The notes below the pieces were generated by a model. It did not search any database. It worked only from the letters and a program-made list of their open reading frames with translations, and was not told where the DNA came from. The translations under genes and the position numbers were made by a program. A stretch of 64,000 nucleotides of DNA from JANNNX01 sp031398745 (lineage in GTDB: Bacteria > Actinomycetota > Acidimicrobiia > Acidimicrobiales > CADCSY01), in NCBI GenBank assembly GCA_031398745.1, contig JANNNX010000007.1:1-64000 (forward strand), read 5' to 3'. Below, piece by piece: positions 1-8,067 of this stretch. The first letter of the stretch is position 1. Each line of letters opens with the position of its first letter.

Positions 1-353
1 GATTACCTGCTGGCCGCGCTCAAAGCGGGCGTCGCCGGCTATGTGCTCAAAGATGTGACCCGGCAGGATCTGCTGAACACCATCCGGCGGGTGCTACGGG
101 GTGAATCGGTGCTGAGCGGCGAAATCGCAGCGCGGGCGCTCCAAAGCCTGGCCGGCAGGCCGATCAGCCAGCCGATCAGCGTGTCGCACGATCTGCTGAC
201 GCCGCGCGAGCATGATGTACTCCAGCAAATCGTCGAGGGACATACCAATCGTCAGATCGCGCAGACACTATCGCTCAGCGTGGGTACGGTCAAGATCCAT
301 GTCGAGCATATTATCTCCAAGATGGGCGTGTCGGATCGCACGCAGGCTGCGGC
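1..353 (+). CDS. NarL/LuxR-type response regulator, C-terminal part (truncated at both ends)
   Basis: Reading frame 1 is open from the first base. It gives the end of a receiver domain (AGVAGYVLKD, with the conserved K near the end of the receiver) and then a LuxR helix-turn-helix (LTPREHDVLQQIVEGHTNRQ, then SVGTVKIHV). This is a two-component DNA-binding regulator. After SDRTQAA the similarity stops near base 350 and the frame runs antisense into an aminotransferase start. Codons such as cat, aat, tta and tat make it less GC-rich than anything downstream and look unlike the host. I infer the fragment comes from another genome, perhaps a Chloroflexi-type one, joined in assembly. The true N-terminus lies outside the window. 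Confidence 0.75.
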
Positions 354-487
354 GTGGGGAAGTCGGGCTCGCCGGCGCCGAAGCCGACGACGTCCTCGCC
401 GGCGGCTCGCAGCGCCTTGTACTTGGCGTCGACGGCGAGCGTCGCCGAGGGGGCGATGGCAGCGACTCGAGCGGCGATCCGGGCCAT
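352..487 (-). CDS. Class I aspartate/aromatic aminotransferase, N-terminal stub
   Basis: On the minus strand an ATG at 487 opens a protein whose first ~46 residues run from MARIAARV through SATLAVDAK to VVGFGAGEPDFPTP. This is the signature N-terminus of type I PLP-dependent aspartate aminotransferases. After FPTP the similarity ends abruptly at about base 352, where the response-regulator fragment begins, so only the first ~12% of a ~400-residue enzyme remains. It diverges from serC with 46 bases between starts. Its base composition matches the rest of the window, so it belongs to the host and the break lies on the other side. Confidence 0.75.
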
Positions 488-533
488 GGTGCGGGTTCCT
501 CCGGGAGGGGGCGAGGGCGCGACACTGGCACGG

Positions 534-1676
534 ATGACCGACCAGACCCCCGAGATTCGCATCCCTGCCGAGTTGCTGCCAAGCGACGGCCGCTTCGGCT
601 GCGGGCCCTCGAAGGTGCGGCCCGAGGCGGTCGAGAGCCTGCTGGCGGTGGCCGGCACCTGGCTCGGCACCTCGCACCGCCAGGCCCCGGTCCGCCGGGT
701 GGTGGGATCGATCCGGGTGGGGCTGGCCGAGCTCTTCGGGCTGCCGACGGGTTGGCAGGTGGTACTGGGCAACGGCGGGTCGACCGCCTTCTGGGATGCC
801 GCCACCTTCGGGCTCATCGAGCGGCGTAGCCAGCATCTGAGCTTCGGCGAGTTCTCCTCCAAGTTCGGCGCCGCGGTCGCCGCCGCCCCCCACCTCGAGG
901 AGCCCGAGGTCATCGAGTCGGTGGCCGGCACCCACCCCTCGCCCGTGGCCTCGGCCGAGGTCGACGTCTACGCCCTGACCCACAACGAGACCTCCACCGG
1001 CGTGGCCATGGCGTCGCTGGCCGGGCCCGAAAGGGCCACACGGTCGGATGACTCGCTGGTGGTGGTCGACGCCACATCGGCCGCCGGGGGCCTGCGGTGG
1101 TCGCCGGCCGACGTCGACGTCTACTACTTCGCCCCCCAGAAGAACTTCGGCGGCGACGGCGGGATCTGGCTGGCGGCGTGCTCGCCGGCTGCGGTCGAGC
1201 GCATCGAGCGCATTGCCGCCTCGGGTCGGTGGTGCCCGGCGTTCCTCGACCTCGGGATCGCGCTCGACAACTCCCGCAAGGACCAGACCTACAACACCCC
1301 GGCGCTGAGCACCCTGTGGCTCCTCGACCAGCAGGTCGGATGGATGAACGGCAACGGGGGCCTCGAGTGGGCCGCCGGCCGCTCGGATCGGTCGGCGGCG
1401 ACGATGTACGGGTGGGCCGAGGCGTCGTCCTACGCCACGCCGTTCGTGGCCGACCCCTCTCAGCGCAGCCACGTGGTGGCCACCATCGACCTGGCCGACG
1501 ACATCGACGCCACCACGGTGTCGGCCGTGCTGCGCGCCAACGGCGTGGTCGACACCGACGCCTACCGCAAGCTGGGCCGCAACCAACTCCGGATCGGGAT
1601 GTTCCCGGCGATCGACCCGGCCGATGTCGAGGCCCTCACCGCCTGCATCGACCACGTCGTCGACCACCTGTCCTGA
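534..1676 (+). CDS. serC: Phosphoserine aminotransferase
   Basis: A 380-residue PLP enzyme of the actinobacterial SerC type. It converts 3-phosphohydroxypyruvate plus glutamate to phosphoserine in serine synthesis. The N-terminus reads RFGCGPSKVRPEAV, matching the family, followed by GTSHRQAPV, LGNGGSTAFWD and THNETSTGV. The PLP lysine is the K in APQKNFGGDGG. The C-terminus ends with the usual NQLRIGMFPAIDPADVEAL block. The ATG at 534 is chosen because family similarity starts there; the frame is open further upstream but antisense to the aminotransferase stub. Length is normal for the family. It converges with the DUF559-type gene. Confidence 0.93.
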   Translation: MTDQTPEIRIPAELLPSDGRFGCGPSKVRPEAVESLLAVAGTWLGTSHRQAPVRRVVGSIRVGLAELFGLPTGWQVVLGNGGSTAFWDAATFGLIERRSQHLSFGEFSSKFGAAVAAAPHLEEPEVIESVAGTHPSPVASAEVDVYALTHNETSTGVAMASLAGPERATRSDDSLVVVDATSAAGGLRWSPADVDVYYFAPQKNFGGDGGIWLAACSPAAVERIERIAASGRWCPAFLDLGIALDNSRKDQTYNTPALSTLWLLDQQVGWMNGNGGLEWAAGRSDRSAATMYGWAEASSYATPFVADPSQRSHVVATIDLADDIDATTVSAVLRANGVVDTDAYRKLGRNQLRIGMFPAIDPADVEALTACIDHVVDHLS

Positions 1677-1730
1677 CCCCGCCGGCACATCGACGCCGGC
1701 CACCTGCGCCGCGCCGGCCACCGCCCTTGG

Positions 1731-1801
1731 CTGGGACAACCGCCTGACGTTCCTGCGCTTGGGACAATCAGCTGACGGATTCCGTGCGGCCCTCGTCCCG
1801 G
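1731..1801 (-). repeat. 71-bp hairpin repeat, copy A
   Basis: This is one of three 71-bp related units, here in minus orientation; see copies B (2826-2896) and C (48695-48765). In repeat orientation it begins CCGGGACGAGGGCCGCACGG and ends GGCGGTTGTCCCAG, so its two ends are imperfect inverted repeats. By hand alignment it matches copy B at 57 of 71 positions without gaps. It overlaps the 3' end of the DUF559-type gene, whose last ~11 codons and stop are written inside it. Confidence 0.85.
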
Positions 1802-2763
1802 ACTGCCAGGAGGCGAACCTGCCGCACCTCGGCGATGGTGGCCAGCGTGCCCATCGGGTCGCCGACCACGTGCTCCCAGAGGAAGCGCAGCGTCTGCCAA
1901 CCCAGCCGTGCCGCGTCGTTGTCACGGTCGCGGTCCCGACGCAGGTCCTCGATGCGCTGGTGCCACCGCCGGCCGTCGACCTCGAGGATGACCCGGCAGT
2001 CGAGGTAGCCGCCGTCGACGCAGCCGGTCGGGAGGATGCGTCCCGGAAACGGGAGCTGGGGCCACAGTGGCGGAAGGCCGCCATCGGCCAGCAGTTGATG
2101 GAGGCGGGCCTCGAGCACCGACTGGTCGACCGGCGGCCCGGGGCCGAGCTCTCCGAAGACCGATGCCGCGGTCACCAACCCCCGGCGCCCGGGCTTGGAG
2201 AGGTCGGCGAGGCACCGAGACAGCTCGTCGTGGGTGACCCGCCGGGCGGAAAGAGCCTCCTCGACCACGCCGAGGAGGCGACGACGTGGCGCGTGCGCAG
2301 CCAAGTCGACGATCGTGCGGGCCACCGTCGTGAGCGGCAGCTGTTCGACCACGGTGCGGTGGCTCGCCGGCAAGGATCGGGTGCGGTGCACCGTGGCGCC
2401 GGCCACCACCTGGTTCGTCCGATGCGGCACCAGCACCTCGGGCGCGCCGGCGTTGAAGCTGAGCAGCCGGTGGACCCTGGCGGCCGAGCCATGGGACGCC
2501 ACGGCCCCGTCGCCCGCGCAGAGCACGGCTCGCCAGAGATCGAAGGTGGCGCCCCGTGGACCAGGCCGGGTCTCGTAGACCCCGGGACCAACCGCGGTCC
2601 AGCGCCGGGCACCGACCCGTCGCCGGATGAGCTGGTCATAGCCACCCGCATCGAGCACCTGGGCCCGGCGAACGAGGCGGCTCTGCCGCTCCGCCAGTCG
2701 GGCGATGGCGTCGTCGATGTCGCGTCGTGCCACGGAGGCAAGTGTGCCGACGGGGTGTGACAC
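1768..2763 (-). CDS. DUF559/Vsr-like nuclease-fold protein
   Basis: This 331-residue protein has an N-terminal helix-turn-helix/AbiEi-like region with the pattern LVRRAQVLDAGGYDQLIRRR...WTAVGPGVY, common in actinobacterial AbiEi-type proteins. Its C-terminal third resembles the very-short-patch/DUF559 restriction-endonuclease fold: GYLDCRVILEVDGRRWH carries the acidic D and E-x-D core, followed by RDRDRDNDAARLGW and LRF. It could bind or cut DNA; the substrate is unknown. The start is a GTG at 2763; a GTG at 2733 is also possible. The gene sits alone between convergent serC and the ilv operon, with inverted 71-bp repeats on both sides. Its final residues RDEGRTESVS come from repeat copy A, so the C-terminus was probably acquired from the repeat. 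Confidence 0.7.
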   Translation of the reverse strand: MSHPVGTLASVARRDIDDAIARLAERQSRLVRRAQVLDAGGYDQLIRRRVGARRWTAVGPGVYETRPGPRGATFDLWRAVLCAGDGAVASHGSAARVHRLLSFNAGAPEVLVPHRTNQVVAGATVHRTRSLPASHRTVVEQLPLTTVARTIVDLAAHAPRRRLLGVVEEALSARRVTHDELSRCLADLSKPGRRGLVTAASVFGELGPGPPVDQSVLEARLHQLLADGGLPPLWPQLPFPGRILPTGCVDGGYLDCRVILEVDGRRWHQRIEDLRRDRDRDNDAARLGWQTLRFLWEHVVGDPMGTLATIAEVRQVRLLAVRDEGRTESVS

Positions 2764-2825
2764 CTCACGGAAGCCTCCGAGGACGCCTCGTCCGACCGTT
2801 CGCGCCGCATGCGTACGCCCCTGGT

Positions 2826-2896
2826 CTGGGACGGTGGCCGCACGGAATGCGTCAGGCGGTCGTCCCAGACTGACGAACGTGAGGCGGTTGTCCCAG
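2826..2896 (+). repeat. 71-bp hairpin repeat, copy B
   Basis: A 71-bp unit beginning CTGGGACGGTGGCCGCACGG and ending CGTGAGGCGGTTGTCCCAG. The two ends can pair as a 19-position stem with only two mismatches, if G-T wobbles are allowed. It is inverted relative to copy A and lies between the start of the DUF559-type gene and the ilvC stop codon, 8 bases past its right end. It could also act as a transcription terminator for ilvBNC. Confidence 0.85.
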
Positions 2897-2904
2897 AGGG
2901 GGGG

Positions 2905-3933
2905 TTAGCCGCCGGAGGCGTCTTGGACGCGGGTCTTGCCGGCGGCGATCCAGGGCATCATGGCCCGGAGTTCGGTGCCCACGTGCTCGATCTGGTGGGC
3001 GGCGCCGTCGGCCCGCAGCTGGTTGAACCGGGCCCGGCCCGAGCGGGACTCTGCGATCCACTCCTGAGCGAATCGGCCGTCCTGGATCTCGTCGAGGATC
3101 GCCCGCATCTCGGCCTTGACCCCCGGGTTCACGACCCGGGGTCCGCGGGTCAGGTCGCCGTACTCGGCGGTGTCCGAGATCGAGTAGCGCATGCCGGTAA
3201 TGCCCTGCTCGTACATCAGATCGACGATGAGCTTGAGTTCGTGCAGGCACTCGAAGTAGGCCGACTCGGGCTGGTAGCCGGCCTCCACCAGGGTCTCGAA
3301 TCCGGCCTGCACCAGGGCGGTCACGCCGCCACAGAGCACCACCTGCTCGCCGAACAGGTCGGTCTCGGTCTCCTCCTCGAAGGTGGTCTCGAGCACCCCG
3401 GCCCGGGTCCCGCCGATGGCGTCGGCGTACGACAGCGCCAGCGCCCGGGCCGACCCCGAGGCGTCGGCCGACACCGCCACCAGGCAGGGGACGCCGCCGC
3501 CCTCCTCGTAGGTCCGCCGTACCAGGTGGCCCGGGCCCTTGGGGGCGACCATGGCCACGTCGACGCCGGGTGGGGGCGAGATCTGGTCGAAGCGGATGTT
3601 GAACCCGTGGGCGAAGAGCAGCGCGTCGCCCTCGTCCAGGTGGGGGGCGATCGACTCCTCGTACACCGAGCGCTGCTCGGTGTCGGGGAGGAGCACCATC
3701 ACCACGTCGGCCTCGGCCACCGCCTGGTCGACCGGCAGCACCCGCAGCCCGGCCTCGGTGGCCTTGGCCACCGAGGACGACCCGTCCCGCAGCCCCACCC
3801 GGACGTCGACCCCCGAGTCGCGCAGGTTCAGGGCATGGGCGTGGCCCTGCGAGCCGTAGCCGATGACGGCCACCTTGCGCCCCCGGATGAGGGTGGGGTC
3901 GGCGTCGGCCTCGTAGTAGATGGTGGCGGGCAT
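2905..3933 (-). CDS. ilvC: Ketol-acid reductoisomerase (class I)
   Basis: This 342-residue enzyme of valine/isoleucine synthesis isomerises and reduces acetolactate or acetohydroxybutyrate, with Mg and NAD(P)H. The N-terminal Rossmann motif is VIGYGSQGHAHALNL. MVAPKGPGH follows, and the knotted C-terminal domain carries the metal-binding DLFGEQVVLCGG and the FECLHELKLIVDLMYE helix with its acidic residues. The length fits class I. The ATG at 3933 is preceded by an AAAGGA Shine-Dalgarno sequence. It is the third gene of ilvB-ilvN-ilvC, 41 bases after ilvN, and shares the upstream attenuator. The 71-bp repeat copy B lies immediately after the stop. Confidence 0.95.
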   Translation of the reverse strand: MPATIYYEADADPTLIRGRKVAVIGYGSQGHAHALNLRDSGVDVRVGLRDGSSSVAKATEAGLRVLPVDQAVAEADVVMVLLPDTEQRSVYEESIAPHLDEGDALLFAHGFNIRFDQISPPPGVDVAMVAPKGPGHLVRRTYEEGGGVPCLVAVSADASGSARALALSYADAIGGTRAGVLETTFEEETETDLFGEQVVLCGGVTALVQAGFETLVEAGYQPESAYFECLHELKLIVDLMYEQGITGMRYSISDTAEYGDLTRGPRVVNPGVKAEMRAILDEIQDGRFAQEWIAESRSGRARFNQLRADGAAHQIEHVGTELRAMMPWIAAGKTRVQDASGG

Positions 3934-3974
3934 CGCAGGGGGGTCCTTTCGAGGGTTTCGGAAGCGGTGAGGTT

Positions 3975-4496
3975 TCAGAGGGTGGGCAGGGCAATGCGCC
4001 CGGTGCGCTGGAGCTGGACGATGCCGTAGGGGCGCAACGCCTCCTCCAGCGCGTCGAGCACCTCGGGCTCGGCGTCGAGCGAGACGGTGATGGCCTCGGC
4101 CGAGGTGTCGAGCACCCAGGCCCCGGCGTCCTTCACCACCGCCCACACCCCGTCGCCCACCTCGGCGTCGGCTCGCACGGTGCACAGCAGCAGTTCGCGC
4201 TGGATGGCATCGGTCGGGCTCAGCTCGTCGATGCGCACCACGTTGATGAGCTTGTCGAGTTGCTTGCGGATCTGCTCAAGGGGAGTCGACTCGACGTCGA
4301 CCACGATCGTCAGGCGAGAGAACCGCTCGTCCTCGGTGGGGGCGACGGCCAGCGAGTAGATGTTGAAGCCCCGGCGGGCGAACAGTCCGGCGACCCGGGC
4401 CAGCACGCCGAAGCGGTTCTCGACCAGGACGGTGAGGATGTGGAGGTGGGCGTCGGGCGACGCCCCCGCCTCGGGTCCCCCGGCGACGGCAGCCAT
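3975..4496 (-). CDS. ilvN: Acetolactate synthase small (regulatory) subunit
   Basis: This 173-residue regulatory subunit of acetohydroxyacid synthase mediates valine feedback. An N-terminal ACT domain is visible: HILTVLVENRFGVLARVAGLFARRGFNI, then LTIVVD. The C-terminal IlvN domain follows (IQRELLLCTVRAD through AITVSLDAEPEVLDALEEALRPYGI). A low-complexity N-terminal stretch (~15 residues, MAAVAGGPEAGAS) precedes the ACT domain. The ATG overlaps the ilvB stop codon by one base (TGATG), so the two are translationally coupled and made in a fixed ratio. The symbol ilvH is used in some genomes. Confidence 0.95.
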   Translation of the reverse strand: MAAVAGGPEAGASPDAHLHILTVLVENRFGVLARVAGLFARRGFNIYSLAVAPTEDERFSRLTIVVDVESTPLEQIRKQLDKLINVVRIDELSPTDAIQRELLLCTVRADAEVGDGVWAVVKDAGAWVLDTSAEAITVSLDAEPEVLDALEEALRPYGIVQLQRTGRIALPTL

Positions 4497-6235
4497 CACC
4501 GGCCCCCCTCGCCGTGGCGCCCGGCCTGGAACGGCGGCACCACGATGTCGCTGTTCGAGGCGCCCGCCGGGACCATCGGGTACACCTTCTCGCGGGCGTC
4601 GGTCCGGAAGTCGATGACCACCGGGCGGTCGTCGATCTCGTTGGCCTTGTCGATGGCGGGCTGGATCTCCTCGGGCGATTCCACCCGCATGCCGACGCAG
4701 CCCATGGCCTCGGCCCAACCCACGTAGTCGGGCAGGTCGGGCGACAGGTAGACCTCGCTGTAGCGCTCCTCGTAGAACATCTCCTGCCACTGGCGGACCA
4801 TGCCCAGGTAGGCGTTGTTGAGGATCGCCACCTTGATCGGGATGCGCTCGGCCGACGCGGTGACCAGCTCCTGGGCCGTCATCTGGAAGCAGCCGTCGCC
4901 GTCGACGGCCCACACCGTGCGGTCGGGCCGCCCGACCTTGGCCCCCATGGCGGCGGGCACCGAGAAGCCCATGGTGCCCAGCCCCCCGGAGTTGACCCAG
5001 GTGTAGGGGTGGCGGAAGCGCCAGTACTGGCTGGTCCACATCTGGTGCTGGCCCACGCCCGACACGACGATGGTGTCCTCCGGGCTGGAGTCCCGCAGGT
5101 GCTCGAGGACCATCTGGGGCTTGAGGGCGTCGCCCTCGACGGGGGCCTCGTAGGCCAGCGGGTAGTTCTCCTGCCACCCCGAGATGGTCGAGCGCCAGGC
5201 CCGGCGGTCGGGCGGGGTGACGCCCGAGTCGATCAGGTGGCGGACCGCCCGCACCATCTCCTCGACCACCAGCCGGCAGTCACCGGCGATGCCGACGTCG
5301 GGACGGCGGACCTTGCCCAGCTCGGCAGGGTCGATGTCGACGTGGATGATCTTGGCGTCGGGGGCGAAGGCCGACACCTTGCCGGTCACCCGGTCGTCGA
5401 ACCGGGCCCCCAGGGTGATCAGGAGGTCGGCCCGCTGGAGGGCCGTGACCGCCGTGTAGTTACCGTGCATCCCGGGCATGCCCAGGGCCAGTTCGTGGTC
5501 GTCGGGGAAGACGCCACGGGCCATGAGCGTGGTGACCACGTGGATGCCGGTCAGCTCCACCAGCTCGCGCAGGGCCTCGGCCGCCCGAGCCTTGAGCAGC
5601 CCGCCACCGGCGTAGATGACGGGCTGGCGGGCGTCCATGATCAGCCGGGCCGCGGCCTTGATCAGCTCGGGGTCGCCGTCGGTCAACGGGTGATATCCCG
5701 GCAGGTCGACGGCGTCGGGCCAGTGCCACTCCATGGTCTGGTTGGCGACGTCCTTGGGCAGATCGATGAGGACCGGCCCCGGGCGGCCGGTGGTGGCGAC
5801 GTGGAACGCCTCCTTCACCACTCGGGGGATGTCGCCGGCCGACGTCACCAGCCAGTTGTGCTTGGTCACGGCCATGGTGATGCCGGTGGTGTCGACCTCC
5901 TGGAAGGCATCGGTGCCGATCGAAGGCAACGCCACCTGCCCGGTCACCACCACCATCGGGATCGAGTCCATGTAGGCGTCGGCCAGAGGGGTGACGATGT
6001 TGGTGGCCGCCGGCCCACTGGTGACCATGGCCACCCCGGGCCGACCGGTGGCGTGGGCGTAGCCCTCGGCCATGTGGCCCGCGCCCTGCTCGTGGCGCAC
6101 CAGGATGTGGCGGATCGGGCTGTCGATGATGGGGTCGTAGACCGGGAGGATGGCGCCGCCAGGGAGGCCGAACATGACCTCGACGCCTTCCATCTCCAGG
6201 CTCTTGATGAGGGCTTGCGCCCCGGTGAGCTGCAT
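4496..6235 (-). CDS. ilvB: Acetolactate synthase large (catalytic) subunit
   Basis: This 579-residue thiamine-diphosphate enzyme makes the first committed step of branched-chain amino-acid synthesis. The N-terminus MFGLPGGAILPVYD and the catalytic glutamate in VRHEQGAGHMAEGYA are present. The TPP/Mg motif is GDGCFQMTAQELVTA...ILNNAYLGMVRQWQ near the C-terminus. The FAD-binding middle domain contains ITLGARFDDRVTGK. The length is normal. The ATG at 6235 follows a TAGGAG Shine-Dalgarno sequence. It heads the ilvB-ilvN-ilvC operon and lies downstream of a leader peptide and terminator-like hairpin, consistent with attenuation control. Confidence 0.96.
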   Translation of the reverse strand: MQLTGAQALIKSLEMEGVEVMFGLPGGAILPVYDPIIDSPIRHILVRHEQGAGHMAEGYAHATGRPGVAMVTSGPAATNIVTPLADAYMDSIPMVVVTGQVALPSIGTDAFQEVDTTGITMAVTKHNWLVTSAGDIPRVVKEAFHVATTGRPGPVLIDLPKDVANQTMEWHWPDAVDLPGYHPLTDGDPELIKAAARLIMDARQPVIYAGGGLLKARAAEALRELVELTGIHVVTTLMARGVFPDDHELALGMPGMHGNYTAVTALQRADLLITLGARFDDRVTGKVSAFAPDAKIIHVDIDPAELGKVRRPDVGIAGDCRLVVEEMVRAVRHLIDSGVTPPDRRAWRSTISGWQENYPLAYEAPVEGDALKPQMVLEHLRDSSPEDTIVVSGVGQHQMWTSQYWRFRHPYTWVNSGGLGTMGFSVPAAMGAKVGRPDRTVWAVDGDGCFQMTAQELVTASAERIPIKVAILNNAYLGMVRQWQEMFYEERYSEVYLSPDLPDYVGWAEAMGCVGMRVESPEEIQPAIDKANEIDDRPVVIDFRTDAREKVYPMVPAGASNSDIVVPPFQAGRHGEGGR

Positions 6236-6282
6236 GTGCTCGGGCTCCTACGGGATCGGTCGTGCGGGAAGAATCGTGGCCG

Positions 6283-6313
6283 AAAACTGCAACGGCCCCC
6301 CGGATGGGAGGCC
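6283..6313 (-). terminator. Putative ilv attenuator terminator
   Basis: On the minus strand GGCCTCC (6313-6307) can pair with GGGGGCC, closing a short loop, with one U-G wobble. After the stem come GTTGCAG and four T residues. It lies between the leader peptide stop (6346) and ilvB (6235). A hairpin with a downstream T run in this position, after a branched-chain-rich leader peptide, is the layout of a transcription attenuator. The competing antiterminator was not resolved by eye. Confidence 0.55.
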
Positions 6314-6345
6314 ATGGGCGCACGCGACGAGAGGGGGTCGGTGCG

Positions 6346-6384
6346 CTAGCTCACTACGAGTACCTCGGTCGTGGGCGTGGACAT
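6346..6384 (-). CDS. ilv operon leader peptide, 12 residues
   Basis: A short frame on the minus strand, ATG at 6384 to TAG at 6346, encodes MSTPTTEVLVVS. Four of its last five residues are Val, Leu, Val, Val, and there are three threonines (the isoleucine precursor). This mirrors the leader peptides that sense charged tRNA levels upstream of ilvBNC in other actinobacteria. It ends ~110 bases before ilvB, with a terminator-like hairpin between. A promoter-like pair of hexamers places the RNA start very close to the ATG, so it may be read from a leaderless transcript. The peptide has no Ile, so control would rest on Val/Leu. Confidence 0.65.
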   Translation of the reverse strand: MSTPTTEVLVVS

Positions 6385-6390
6385 GACGTC

Positions 6391-6419
6391 AGTCTCGCAG
6401 GGCCGGGCTCGGGTCGCAA
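6391..6419 (-). promoter_or_regulatory. Putative promoter of the ilvBNC leader
   Basis: On the minus strand TTGCGA (6419-6414) is followed after 17 bases by GAGACT (6396-6391), six bases before the leader peptide ATG. The -35 hexamer and spacing are good; the -10 hexamer is weak. Confidence 0.4.
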
Positions 6420-6513
6420 CCGTTCCTCCGCGCTCAAGACGGTTGCGGCACCCGACGATACGAACCGATGGCGGTCGCCGAGCCGCCCACCGAAGCATTC
6501 GAGGAGAGATGAG

Positions 6514-8055
6514 ATGTCGGTTCGCTCTGAGCACCTGCGCCGGATGATGGGGGCCTACGTGGCCCGCGTCATCGGCGACCTGTTCGGCGGGCGCGACGTC
6601 GACGACCGGACCTACGCCGGGCGCCTGTTCGCCCTCTTCGCCATGGGCCTGGCGATGGTGTTCGTGCTGACCGGGTGGCTCCTGCCCAGCGAGTCGGTCA
6701 ACAGCGCCCTGACCCTGGCCCTGGTGGCCATGGCGTTCGCCGCGTTGGGGGTATTCCTCCCCTGGCACGCGGTACCGGCGACGACCCCGTTCGCCCTCAT
6801 GATCGCCGGGCTGTTCGCGGTCGCCGCCGCCGGCGAACCCGCCTACCGGGGCCTCCACCACTACGTCGGCCTCTACGTGGTGCTCTTTGCGTACATCGGG
6901 CTCACCCAGCCCCCCGGCCGCTCGATCATCGCCGCGCCGCTGATGCTGACCTCATTCCTCATCGCCCGCGAGCTGGCCGTCGACGACGGTGCCACCGACC
7001 TCGGCCAGACCGTGGTCGCCGAGCTGCTGTCGGTGCTGCTCATGGGCACGCTCCTGGGCGAGACCCTGGCCCAGCTCCTGCGCCGACGCCACGTCGTCAC
7101 CGACGGCGTGACCCGCCTGCTCGACGCGGTCGGGTTCCTCAACCACCTCGACGACGAGCGGGAGGCGCTCAACGAAGTCGCTCGGGTGTGCGCGGATGTG
7201 CTGGGCGCCGACTCGGCGGTGGTGATGATCGCCGAGTCGCCCGACTCGACCCGGTACCAGACCGCAGGCCGGGCCAACGCCGAGGGCACCCGCTCCGATG
7301 CCCGGATCATCGACATCGGTGTCGGGGCCAGCGCCACCGCGGCGGCCATCCTCGCCGGCCGCACCGTCTTCGCGGGCGACGACACCGCGGCTCGCCTGAT
7401 GTCGCCCACCCTGGTGGCCGACCTCGGCGCCCGATCGATCGTTGCCTTCCCGCTCCGCAGCGACGGCGAGCCGGTCGGCGCCCTCATCGCCATCTGGCGC
7501 GAGCCGGTCGGCACCCTCGATCGGCTCCGGCTGGAGTCGGCCGAGCTGCTGGCCGACCAGGCCGGTAAGGCCGTCGGGCGGCTCCAGCAACGCAGCGCGC
7601 TCACCGTCGAGACGCTGACCGACCCGCTGACCGGGCTCTCCAACCGGCGCCACCTCGACCTCATGCTCCAGCGGGTCCGGCCCGGCGACGGGGTCGTCCT
7701 GCTCGACCTCGACCACTTCAAGCGGGTGAACGACTCCCTCGGCCACGCAGTCGGCGACCAGGTGCTGCGTCGATTCGGCGAGTGCCTCCGCTCCGTGGCC
7801 CGGGGGGACGACTGCGCAGCCCGCTACGGCGGGGAGGAGTTCGCCCTGCTGCTGCCGGGGACCGGCCAGCGGGGCGCGGCCCAGGTGATCGAGCGGGTCC
7901 GCGAACGTTGGCTGTCGATCGAGAACGGCCTGACGTTCTCCGCCGGCTACACCGTCGCCCGTACCGACGAGGATCCGCAGGTCACCCTGGCCCGGGCCGA
8001 CGAGGCCCTCTACCTGGCCAAGGCGCTGGGCCGGGACCGGGCCGAGGTGGCCTGA
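6514..8055 (+). CDS. Membrane-anchored GAF-GGDEF diguanylate cyclase
   Basis: This 513-residue signalling enzyme is predicted to make cyclic di-GMP from two GTP. About six hydrophobic segments fill residues ~35-200 (for example LFALFAMGLAMVFVLTGWL and VGLYVVLFAYIGL). A GAF-like sensor (~residues 205-360) is followed by the GGDEF domain, beginning DPLTGLSNRRHLD. The active site is GGEEF at residues 439-443. An RxxD inhibitory I-site (RGDD) lies five residues before it, so product feedback is expected. The ATG at 6514 follows a strong GAGGAGAGA ribosome site. It diverges from the ilv leader region. The ligand sensed is unknown. Confidence 0.88.
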   Translation: MSVRSEHLRRMMGAYVARVIGDLFGGRDVDDRTYAGRLFALFAMGLAMVFVLTGWLLPSESVNSALTLALVAMAFAALGVFLPWHAVPATTPFALMIAGLFAVAAAGEPAYRGLHHYVGLYVVLFAYIGLTQPPGRSIIAAPLMLTSFLIARELAVDDGATDLGQTVVAELLSVLLMGTLLGETLAQLLRRRHVVTDGVTRLLDAVGFLNHLDDEREALNEVARVCADVLGADSAVVMIAESPDSTRYQTAGRANAEGTRSDARIIDIGVGASATAAAILAGRTVFAGDDTAARLMSPTLVADLGARSIVAFPLRSDGEPVGALIAIWREPVGTLDRLRLESAELLADQAGKAVGRLQQRSALTVETLTDPLTGLSNRRHLDLMLQRVRPGDGVVLLDLDHFKRVNDSLGHAVGDQVLRRFGECLRSVARGDDCAARYGGEEFALLLPGTGQRGAAQVIERVRERWLSIENGLTFSAGYTVARTDEDPQVTLARADEALYLAKALGRDRAEVA

Positions 8056-8067
8056 GCCGGAGCCAGA

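Noticed and set aside
252..2084. Long open minus-strand frame across serC
   Set aside because: Antisense to conserved SerC; composition is Arg/Gly/Pro-rich and it crosses the chimeric junction, so it is a shadow of high GC content.
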